Shown here: piece after piece, positions 56,539 through 64,000 of the stretch
Layout: each line of letters begins with the position of its first letter
Position numbering within the stretch: the first letter of the stretch is position 1
Assembly: GCA_029061605.1 (NCBI GenBank)
Contig: JAIDRT010000055.1
Location: 1 to 64,000 of the forward strand
Direction: 5' to 3'
DNA length: 64,000 bases
Source of the DNA: Clostridia bacterium
GTDB lineage: Bacteria > Bacillota > Clostridia > Christensenellales > UBA3700
Program-made: the position numbers and the translations under genes
The notes under the pieces: generated by a model
The model's input: only the letters and a program-made list of their open reading frames with translations
Database searches by the model: none
What the model was told of the DNA's origin: nothing

Positions 56539-57789
56539 ATGGACGAGAAGCCTATCACCACTGCCGAAGAAGAGCAGAAAACAGCCCAAGTGGAAGAAGT
56601 AGTTTCAACACCCCCACAAATCCAAAACGACAAAAAACAAAACAAGTTTTGGACAATTACCAAAAAACTTTCAAAGAGATGGTTTATTGATGCCTTTACA
56701 GGTATGGCTCAGGGACTTTTCGTCACGTTGATAGCCGGTACGATTTTTACCACACTCGGTCAGTACGTCTTCACAGAAAACAATGCGGTCGGTCGCTTGC
56801 TTGTCATAGCAGGCAAAATTGCTTCGCTCTTGATGGGCGCAGGCATAGGCGCAGGCATTGCTCACAGACTTAAGATGCCTCCGCTGGTTATTTTCAGCGC
56901 AATTGTTGCAGGCTTTATAGGCGCGTGGGCAGACACGTTTATCACAGCAGGGTGGGACGCAAATGCGGTCAGCGCTTTGGCAGGCAAAATTTTTGCAGGC
57001 AATGCTACTCGTCCTGGTAATCCTATAGGCGCATACGTCACAGCGTTGTTGGCGTGCGAGATAAGCGGGCTTGTCGCAGGCAAGACAAAACTTGATATCA
57101 TAATCGTGCCAATCGTATCAATATTGCTGTCTATAATAGGCGCATTCGTATCGTGGCCATTTATATGGCTTGTCAATATGCTTGGCAAGGGCATTGCAGT
57201 TGCTACAAGTATTACGCCATTCTTTATGGGAATTATCGTAGCAGTAATAATGGGAATACTCTTGACTTTACCTACGTCAAGCGCGGCGATTTGGGTAGCA
57301 ATAGCAGCGCCGATAATTGCTTCGGGCACGGCGGAAGAGGTAAGAGCGATTTATATCGCAGGCGGAGCGGCTACTGTAGGTTGCGCCTGCCAGATGGTAG
57401 GTTTTGCCGTAATGAGTTTTAAGGAAAACGGTTGGGGCGGACTTATATCTCAAGGCATAGGCACCTCAATGTTGCAAATCCCCAACGTAATGAAAAATCC
57501 GCGGATAATGTTGCCGCCAATTATTGCCAGCGCGATATGCGGACCGCTTTCCACTTGCGCATTCAAACTTATGTGCGGAGCGTCGGGCGGCGGAATGGGT
57601 ACTTGCGGATTCGTAGGTATCATAGAGATAATCTCTGCTTACAAGTCGCAGGGCGGCAATCTCGGACTTGTCATTTCGGGAATAATCTTGCTTATGATAG
57701 TATTGCCGGCGGTATTGAGTTGGGCGTTTGCGCTGTTGTTTAGAAAACTTAAGTGGATTAAAGATGGCGATATGAAACTCCCAGATTAA
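56539..57789 (+). CDS. PTS transporter subunit IIC (EIIC_2-type)
   Basis: 'WFIDAFTGMAQGLFVTLIAGTIFTTLGQYV', 'GAGIGAGIAHRLKMPPLVIFSAIVAGFIGAWA', Gly/Ala-rich multi-TM. Confidence 0.85.
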   Translation: MDEKPITTAEEEQKTAQVEEVVSTPPQIQNDKKQNKFWTITKKLSKRWFIDAFTGMAQGLFVTLIAGTIFTTLGQYVFTENNAVGRLLVIAGKIASLLMGAGIGAGIAHRLKMPPLVIFSAIVAGFIGAWADTFITAGWDANAVSALAGKIFAGNATRPGNPIGAYVTALLACEISGLVAGKTKLDIIIVPIVSILLSIIGAFVSWPFIWLVNMLGKGIAVATSITPFFMGIIVAVIMGILLTLPTSSAAIWVAIAAPIIASGTAEEVRAIYIAGGAATVGCACQMVGFAVMSFKENGWGGLISQGIGTSMLQIPNVMKNPRIMLPPIIASAICGPLSTCAFKLMCGASGGGMGTCGFVGIIEIISAYKSQGGNLGLVISGIILLMIVLPAVLSWAFALLFRKLKWIKDGDMKLPD

Positions 57790-57794
57790 GTGAC

Positions 57795-57922
57795 CGAGTG
57801 CGTATAGCGCCGCTCTTTTTGCCCTAACGTCGGGACTCAAGAAGTCGACGTGTACGGCAAGTACACTTGACGACTTCATCTCGCCCTAGCACGGACAAAA
57901 ATACCAGCACTCTCCGCACTCG
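57795..57922. repeat. 128-bp long-hairpin element with GTAC-GGCAA-GTAC apex
   Basis: Ends cgagtgcg..cgcactcg; central aagtcgacgtgtac-ggcaa-gtacacttgacgactt; starts 5 nt after the PTS EIIC stop. Confidence 0.75.
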
Positions 57923-57959
57923 AGACAAACTAGTTTTATGTATTATAGAAAAATATAAT

Positions 57960-58029
57960 GTCATTTCGACCGAAGTGGAGAAATCTCAATCCGTTTAACG
58001 TCATTCTGAGCGAAGTCGAAGAATCTAAT
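57960..58029. repeat. Intergenic repeat arms
   Basis: gtcatttcgaccgaagtggagaaatctcaatccg and cgtcattctgagcgaagtcgaagaatctaa. Confidence 0.75.
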
Positions 58030-58048
58030 CATTAACGTTTGTCACCTT

Positions 58049-58084
58049 AAATAGACGCATCTTTAATGAGATGCGTCTATTTTA
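58049..58084. terminator. Terminator-like hairpin
   Basis: aaatagacgcatctttaatgagatgcgtctatttta. Confidence 0.75.
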
Positions 58085-58109
58085 TATAACTCTATTGCGA
58101 AGGAATATT

Positions 58110-58162
58110 ACTCAAAATATTTTTGCAAAATATTTTGAGTTTTAGCCTATTTGGTATATAAT
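58110..58162 (+). promoter_or_regulatory. pepF promoter with overlapping perfect inverted repeat
   Basis: ACTCAAAATATTTT-TGC-AAAATATTTTGAGT (58110-58140); -35 TTGAGT 58135-58140, 16-nt spacer, -10 TATAAT 58157-58162. Confidence 0.65.
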
Positions 58163-58193
58163 TAAATACATAGATAAAAATACGGAGGCAAAT

Positions 58194-59975
58194 ATGCAAG
58201 TTTTATCAAGAGGCGAAATTGACAAAAAATATAAATGGAGATTAGAAGACATCATACCTTCTGACGCGGAATGGGAGAGGATCTGTCATTTGACTTCAAA
58301 GCGAGGAAAGCAAATAGGCAAGTTTCAAGGTAAACTTGGCGATAGAGAGAGCATTTTGCAATGCTTACGCTTTGACGACGAATTGAGCATAGATTTAGAG
58401 AAGTTGTACGTTTACGCCAAGATGCGCAAAGACGAAGATTGCTCTGTCAACAAATATGTTGGAATGGTAGATAAAATAAAAAATCTTCTTGTAGATATAT
58501 CTGAAAGGTCTGCGTATATAATGCCCGAGTTGTCGGCTAACAGCGAAGAATTTTTGCAAGAACTTGCCAAAGACAGCGACTTTGCCGACTATTCTTATAC
58601 TTTGGAACTTATCGTCAAAAACAAACAGCATACGTTGTCCACGCCTGAAGAGATATTGCTTGCTAAGACCGGTTTATTCAGCGGATTGTTCCAAGAGGCA
58701 TTTGGAATGTTTGACAATCTTGATATCAAATTCAACAAATTCACAACTTCCAACGGCGAAAAAGTTCAACTTTCTCACGGACTTTACGGAGCGCTGATGC
58801 AATCGCAGATACGCGACGACAGAAAGAAAGCCTTTGACAGTATGTTTACTGCATACAAGGATATGATAAACACCATAGCGACTTTGTATATCGGCAACGT
58901 AAAAAAGAACGTGTTCTATTCTCAAGCGCGCAAGTATGAGAACTGTCTTGACAGGGCTACCAGCGGAGAAGATGTGTCTATCGACGTGTATTACAGACTT
59001 TTGGATTGTGTGAATGAGAATATTCCGCTATTGCACAGATATCTTCGTTATCGCAGACACGCGCTTGGGTATACAATGTTGCATATGTACGATTTGCACG
59101 TGCCTATCACTGGCGGAGATAGCCTCGGCGTTGAGTACGAAGAGGCTTGCAAGATAGTCAAAGACGCATTGCAACCTCTTGGAGAAGAATACGCAGGTTT
59201 GCTTGACCAAGCGTTCAATGAGGGGTGGATAGACGTATACGAGAACAAGGGCAAGAGAAGCGGCGCGTACAGTTGGGGATGCTACGGCTCTCATCCTTAC
59301 GTGCTTCTCAATTACCAAAAGACCACTCACGATATTTTTACTATTGCGCACGAACTCGGACACGCAATGCACACCTATTATTCCAACGCAAGTCAGCCAT
59401 ATCCAAAGGCAGAATACAAGATTTTTGTGGCAGAAGTTGCGTCCACAGTCAACGAAGCGTTGTTGGTGCGTCACTTACTCTCCAATGCGCAGGGCGAGCA
59501 AAAGAAGTATCTTTTGTCCTATCTTTTGGATATGTTCCGCACGACGGTATTCCGTCAGACCCAGTTTGCAGAGTTTGAATACCAGGCGCACAAGATGGCG
59601 GAAGACGGCAAGCCTATGAGCGCAGAAGCGCTGTGCGAAGTATATCGCAAACTCAACAGAAAGTATTACGTCACCACCGGCGTGCAGAATGACGATTTAA
59701 TCAAATATGAATGGGCGAGAATACCGCACTTTTATAATGCTTTTTACGTATATAAGTATTCTACAGGACTTATCAGCGCATTGTGTATCGCTGACAATAT
59801 CCTCAAAAATGGCGAAAGCGCAGTAGAAGACTACAAGAAGTTCCTCAAAGCCGGCGGAAGTATGTCTCCAGTGGAGATACTCAAATTGGCTGGCGTAGAT
59901 TTGACGACCGACAAGCCTTATGAGCAGGCTATGGCGATATTTAAGGAGACCTTGGAAGAGTTGGAAAAAATGTAG
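58194..59975 (+). CDS. pepF: Oligoendopeptidase F (M3 family)
   Basis: Zinc site 'HDIFTIAHELGHAMHTYYSN'; 'YAWARIPHFYNAFYVYKYSTG'-like C-terminus. Confidence 0.97.
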   Translation: MQVLSRGEIDKKYKWRLEDIIPSDAEWERICHLTSKRGKQIGKFQGKLGDRESILQCLRFDDELSIDLEKLYVYAKMRKDEDCSVNKYVGMVDKIKNLLVDISERSAYIMPELSANSEEFLQELAKDSDFADYSYTLELIVKNKQHTLSTPEEILLAKTGLFSGLFQEAFGMFDNLDIKFNKFTTSNGEKVQLSHGLYGALMQSQIRDDRKKAFDSMFTAYKDMINTIATLYIGNVKKNVFYSQARKYENCLDRATSGEDVSIDVYYRLLDCVNENIPLLHRYLRYRRHALGYTMLHMYDLHVPITGGDSLGVEYEEACKIVKDALQPLGEEYAGLLDQAFNEGWIDVYENKGKRSGAYSWGCYGSHPYVLLNYQKTTHDIFTIAHELGHAMHTYYSNASQPYPKAEYKIFVAEVASTVNEALLVRHLLSNAQGEQKKYLLSYLLDMFRTTVFRQTQFAEFEYQAHKMAEDGKPMSAEALCEVYRKLNRKYYVTTGVQNDDLIKYEWARIPHFYNAFYVYKYSTGLISALCIADNILKNGESAVEDYKKFLKAGGSMSPVEILKLAGVDLTTDKPYEQAMAIFKETLEELEKM

Positions 59976-60017
59976 GGCGAGCGTCACAACCTAAATATTC
60001 GCAATAACTTTTTAAAT

Positions 60018-60060
60018 GTCATTTCGACCGTAGCGTAGCGGAGTGGAGAAATCTCAATCC
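60018..60060. repeat. Intergenic repeat arm
   Basis: gtcatttcgaccgtagcgtagcggagtggagaaatctcaatcc. Confidence 0.75.
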
Positions 60061-60072
60061 TTGTGATAGTAT

Positions 60073-60100
60073 AATGTGCGTATCTCTTGATACGCATATT
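60073..60100. terminator. Terminator-like hairpin
   Basis: tgcgtatctcttgatacgcatattt. Confidence 0.6.
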
Positions 60101-60155
60101 TAATATACTTGACTAATTTATGATTTTTATATTATTATAGAAGTCGGAGACAAAT

Positions 60156-61628
60156 ATGGCAGAAGAAAAGAGACAAAACAATATTGTGAGAAGTATGCCG
60201 TGTTCTATGGAAGCAGAACAAGCGGTACTTGGCGCAATAATAAGCGACAACGACGTGGCTATTCGCATAGTCAGCGATTTGGTTGTTGACGATTTTTATG
60301 CAAAAAATCACAAGATAATATTTGGTCAGATACAGAAGTTGAGCAAAGACAACAAGCCTATCGACATAGTTATGCTTGCAAGTTCGCTCGACAGAGAAGG
60401 ATTGCTAGTCGAAGTGGGCGGAGTGACCACACTTGACGAATTGGTAGACAGCATACCGTCTACTGCCAACGTAGATTATTACGTCAATATACTCAATATG
60501 AATTCATTGCGCAGACGTCTTATCAGAGAATGTCGCGGAGTTATTGACAAGTGTTATGAAGAGGAAGACGCCGAGAAGGTCGTGGCGTATGCTGAGTCGC
60601 AGATATACAACGTGGCAGAGAAAAAAGATTCTTCATCGCTTTTGCACGTATCCAATACGACCGTAGAGGTAATGGAGAGGATAGAAAAGGCTTACAGCGA
60701 GAATGGCAGTCAGGGCGGATTGAAAGTAGGTTTCAGAAATTTGGACGAGGCTACCAATGGATTTACGGCCGGGCAGATGATAGTTCTTGCCGCTCGTCCG
60801 GGTTGCGGTAAGACTTCGTTTGTAATGAATATGGTCGCCAATCTTGCCAGCAAAGAAAACAGCGAAGAAGTCGTTGCAGTATTCAACCTAGAAATGTCCG
60901 CAGGCGAACTTGTAATGAGACTTATCTCCAACATTGCGGGACTTGACTCAAGAGACCTTTTGGGCGGTCTTGAGAACAAAGACAATCTTGACAAAGTTTG
61001 GGGCGCGCAAGATATTTTGCAAAAGAGTAATATATATATTGACGATACGGCGGGCATCACTACTGAGCAGATTATGTCCAAGTGCAGAAGACTTAAGATG
61101 CAAAAGGGCAGACTTGACCTTGTCGTAATCGACTATCTTCAACTTATCACGCCAAGCGATTCCAACAGAAGTACGCTGGAAAGCGTAAGCAAGATATCTC
61201 GTTTTATCAAGATACTTGCCAAAGAACTTAAAGTTCCTGTCATTATCCTTTCGCAGATGTCGAGAGATATCGAGAAGAGAGACGACAAAGAGCCAAAACT
61301 CTCTGACCTTAGAGACTCGGGCGCAATTGAGCAGGATGCCGATATTGTAGCCTTCCTTACTGACGGCGATTTCAACGTCGACGCAGGCAATGCGGCAATC
61401 AAACTTATGATAGCCAAGCATCGTAACGGCTCGATATGCGACTTGTATTTTGAGTGGGACAAGAGTAAAATGCGCTTTAGACCCACCATTGCCACAAGAA
61501 TTGCGCCGACCGCCAAGAATAACAATGCGGATATGCAGTCTGCCGGCGGCATAGACGTACCTCTTCCTGACGCTCCGGACGAAGGAGATTACAGCGTCGG
61601 CGGAGTAGAAGTGTCAGATCTTTACTAA
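60156..61628 (+). CDS. dnaB: Replicative DNA helicase DnaB
   Basis: 'MPCSMEAEQAVLGAII', 'VLAARPGCGKTSFVMNM', 'LDLVVIDYLQLI', 'SQMSRDIEKRDDKEPKLSDLRDSGAIEQDADIV'. Confidence 0.98.
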   Translation: MAEEKRQNNIVRSMPCSMEAEQAVLGAIISDNDVAIRIVSDLVVDDFYAKNHKIIFGQIQKLSKDNKPIDIVMLASSLDREGLLVEVGGVTTLDELVDSIPSTANVDYYVNILNMNSLRRRLIRECRGVIDKCYEEEDAEKVVAYAESQIYNVAEKKDSSSLLHVSNTTVEVMERIEKAYSENGSQGGLKVGFRNLDEATNGFTAGQMIVLAARPGCGKTSFVMNMVANLASKENSEEVVAVFNLEMSAGELVMRLISNIAGLDSRDLLGGLENKDNLDKVWGAQDILQKSNIYIDDTAGITTEQIMSKCRRLKMQKGRLDLVVIDYLQLITPSDSNRSTLESVSKISRFIKILAKELKVPVIILSQMSRDIEKRDDKEPKLSDLRDSGAIEQDADIVAFLTDGDFNVDAGNAAIKLMIAKHRNGSICDLYFEWDKSKMRFRPTIATRIAPTAKNNNADMQSAGGIDVPLPDAPDEGDYSVGGVEVSDLY

Positions 61629-61679
61629 TTTTGTTTGTGGCAAAGTTATATTGATTGCTTCATAATCAGTGATATTAAA

Positions 61680-61711
61680 AAGTTAGGTACTAAGTTGTAC
61701 CTAACTTTTTA
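61680..61711 (+). terminator. Intrinsic terminator after dnaB
   Basis: aagttaggtactaagttgtacctaacttttt. Confidence 0.85.
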
Positions 61712-61740
61712 GTTACGGACCATTTGAATAAACTGTCAGA

Positions 61741-61768
61741 GACCTCTCTACTATGGTCGAGGTGACGT
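61741..61768. repeat. Intergenic repeat arm
   Basis: gacctctctactatggtcgaggtgacg. Confidence 0.7.
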
Positions 61769-61835
61769 TATTCTTATAATATAAAATAAAAGTCATCATA
61801 GAATAAATCTATATATTATTGAATATACATAGACT

Positions 61836-62108
61836 ATGAGTTACAAGAAAGAAATCCAAAGCAAATTAAAGAGCAATATTGACGGCATAGGCAATACTTT
61901 TACTATCACGCTTGACAAGGGATATGCAGTGATAGAAGGTCACAAGGGTATCGTGCAGTTTGACAAAGAGCAAATAATAGTCAAACTCAAAAAGGGCAGT
62001 GTAATTATCAAAGGCAGTGATTTATCTATCGCAAGTTCGCAGAGTAAAGAACTTGTCATCAAAGGTGACGTGACTGACGTTTCGTTAGAGGGGGTATACA
62101 GACAATGA
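61836..62108 (+). CDS. yqfC: YabP/YqfC family sporulation protein
   Basis: 'AVIEGHKGIVQFDKEQIIVKLKKGSVIIKGSDLSI'; coupled to yqfD. Confidence 0.85.
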   Translation: MSYKKEIQSKLKSNIDGIGNTFTITLDKGYAVIEGHKGIVQFDKEQIIVKLKKGSVIIKGSDLSIASSQSKELVIKGDVTDVSLEGVYRQ

Positions 62109-63241
62109 AAGTATACACTCATATCGTGTGCGAGGCGAGAAATTCCCAGAGGCTTCTCAACAAGTTCTCAGAGAAAAATATCAATGCTTTCAAGATCAAG
62201 ATTCGCGGGGACAAGATATCCTTTAGTATTGAGGACAAGTCACTAAAACAAGCAAAAGAAATTATGGACAAAATGGCTCTTGAATACACTGTCGAGAGTA
62301 GAGGCGGAAAGTATCTTTTGGGCAAACTGTCATTGAGATATTTGTCGCTGATAATACCTGCGATAATTGTCGTTGCTTTGCTTGTAACTTTCACTAAAAT
62401 GTGTTTTACTGTTGATATAATTGCAGATAACGGACAATTGAAAGAACAAATATCTTATATTTTGGCAGAAAATTCTGTCAAGCCTTTTATGCTTAAAGAC
62501 AAAATTGACACTTCAAAATTATCTTATGAAATTAGTAAAAATATAGACGAAATAGGATTTGCCAACTGCTATTTTGACGGAGCAGTGCTCAAGATCGAAG
62601 TCAAGAGGGTGCACGTCAAAGAAGAACTTCCGGTATACGACGAGATAGTCGCTGACAGAGATTGCATCATTACCAAAGTTTTGGTGTTTTCGGGAACGGC
62701 GCTTGTCAAAGAAGGAGACGTCGTCAAGAAAGGCGACACGCTGATAGCGGGCTACGTTGACACAATGCCTGAAGATCCCGAAAACCAAGAGAATGAGAGA
62801 TTTACAGTCAAAGCCGACGGAATTGTCTACGGCGAGACTTCGTATACCAAACAACTTATTCTCACTGAAGAGATAATCGGCAGCGTGCGCACCGGCAATA
62901 GTTATTCCACCACTCAGATATACTTATTCGGCAAGCCGATTGGCAAGGCGCCGGCTCTCAAGTATGAAAAGTACGAATATACGCAAGAGACCAAGACGTT
63001 TGGCAGTGTGATACCCATCAAAGCCGTTACGACGACTTATTATGAGACTTCAGTTGAGCCTGTAAAACTTGACGAACTTGCCATAGACGAGCAAATATCT
63101 CTCGCATACGTAGAGTTGTGGCAAAGCCTTCCGCAGGACGGAAAACTTTTAAATCACTATATATATAAAAAAAAGGTAGACAATTTGCATATAATAGATA
63201 TATACTTAATTACAGAGGAAAACGTAGGTGAAGGAAAATAA
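62105..63241 (+). CDS. yqfD: Sporulation protein YqfD
   Basis: N-terminal domain plus single TM, 'CIITKVLVFSGTALVKEGDVVKKGDTLIAGYV'; located between yqfC and phoH. Confidence 0.88.
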   Translation: MKVYTHIVCEARNSQRLLNKFSEKNINAFKIKIRGDKISFSIEDKSLKQAKEIMDKMALEYTVESRGGKYLLGKLSLRYLSLIIPAIIVVALLVTFTKMCFTVDIIADNGQLKEQISYILAENSVKPFMLKDKIDTSKLSYEISKNIDEIGFANCYFDGAVLKIEVKRVHVKEELPVYDEIVADRDCIITKVLVFSGTALVKEGDVVKKGDTLIAGYVDTMPEDPENQENERFTVKADGIVYGETSYTKQLILTEEIIGSVRTGNSYSTTQIYLFGKPIGKAPALKYEKYEYTQETKTFGSVIPIKAVTTTYYETSVEPVKLDELAIDEQISLAYVELWQSLPQDGKLLNHYIYKKKVDNLHIIDIYLITEENVGEGK

Positions 63242-64000
63242 TATCAAAAAGATAAAAATCAACGTTGATAATATGCAAGATGCCATAGCGCTTTTTGGCA
63301 ATCACGACGAAAACGTCAATTACTTGAGAAAAAAACTCGCAGTCAACATCAATATGTTTGACAATGCAATAAACGTCGAGGGAGAAGACTCTCTTGTTGA
63401 TAGGGCGGAAAAGTTGATCACGCTTTTGTTGGATAAGGCGGGCGCCAACGTGATAAACAAGTCCTTTATCAGATTTTGCTCAGAAATAGTAGACAACGAC
63501 GACACTGACAAATTTGACGAACTTGCCAAGATCGTGGCTATCACGGCAAGAGGAAAGCAAATCAAATGTAAGACTTATGGACAAGCCAAATATGTCGACG
63601 CTATCAAAAACAACAGCGTGGTATTTGGCATAGGACCTGCGGGTACCGGTAAGACTTATCTTGCAGTCGCGCTTGCCGTGCAAATGTACAAAAATAAGTT
63701 GGTAGAAAAGATTATACTCACTCGTCCTGCTGTGGAAGCGGGCGAAAAGTTGGGCTTTTTGCCGGGAGACTTGGGCGCAAAAGTTGATCCGTATTTGCGA
63801 CCGCTTTACGACGCGTTGCAGGAGATGTTTGGACTTGAAGTGTATTCTCGCCTGATAGAAAAGGGCGTGATAGAGATTGCGCCGCTTGCGTATATGAGAG
63901 GCAGGACGCTCTCCAACGCGTTTATTATTCTCGACGAAGCGCAAAATACTACGCGCGAGCAGATGAAGATGTTTTTGACGAGAATGGGCGAGGGTAGCCG
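63228..64000 (+). CDS. phoH: PhoH family protein (3'-truncated by the window edge)
   Basis: GTG start; 'VFGIGPAGTGKTYLAVALAVQ', 'ILTRPAVEAGEKLGFLPGDLGAKVDPYLRPLYDAL', 'AFIILDEAQNTTREQMKMFLTRMGEGS'; not in the ORF track because it has no stop. Confidence 0.95.
   Translation, partial: MKENNIKKIKINVDNMQDAIALFGNHDENVNYLRKKLAVNINMFDNAINVEGEDSLVDRAEKLITLLLDKAGANVINKSFIRFCSEIVDNDDTDKFDELAKIVAITARGKQIKCKTYGQAKYVDAIKNNSVVFGIGPAGTGKTYLAVALAVQMYKNKLVEKIILTRPAVEAGEKLGFLPGDLGAKVDPYLRPLYDALQEMFGLEVYSRLIEKGVIEIAPLAYMRGRTLSNAFIILDEAQNTTREQMKMFLTRMGEGS

Noticed and set aside
1-64000. tRNA, rRNA, tmRNA, SRP RNA or transposase genes
   Set aside because: No CCA-ending cloverleaf, TTCRANYC T-loop cluster or DDE/RAYT-like ORF was found by reading the intergenic regions and the ORF list; a tRNAscan/Infernal run would be decisive.

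Overview
This is a low-GC Clostridia-like (Firmicutes) chromosomal window, mostly + strand and dense in housekeeping genes. Recognisable blocks: lysine-riboswitch / asd-dapA-dapB; hslO; smc-ftsY; ylxM-ffh-rpsP-khpA-rimM-trmD-rbgA-rnhB-yraN; rplS; comM-dprA-topA-trmFO-hslV-hslU; hisS-aspS-ThiF; glyA; iscR-iscS-iscU; lepA-hemW; a DtxR-type regulator; a PTS EIIC; pepF; dnaB; and yqfC-yqfD-phoH, with phoH running off the right edge. I see no tRNA, rRNA, CRISPR array, prophage or transposase gene. The most unusual content is between genes. (i) Long hairpin elements with a GTAC-[AG]GCAA-GTAC apex sit directly at gene 3' ends (tetR, smc, lepA, dtxR, PTS EIIC). (ii) Two ungapped, exactly 107-bp inverted-repeat elements, plus many partial copies of the same arms, are scattered over about 17 intergenic sites. 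(iii) A small accessory island interrupts the usual ftsY-ylxM-ffh linkage. It contains a divergent XRE regulator / internally duplicated lipoprotein pair with twin palindromic operators. I found no clear new defence or biosynthetic system; the 3'-end hairpin family is the best candidate for something undescribed. All calls come from reading the sequence, with no database search.
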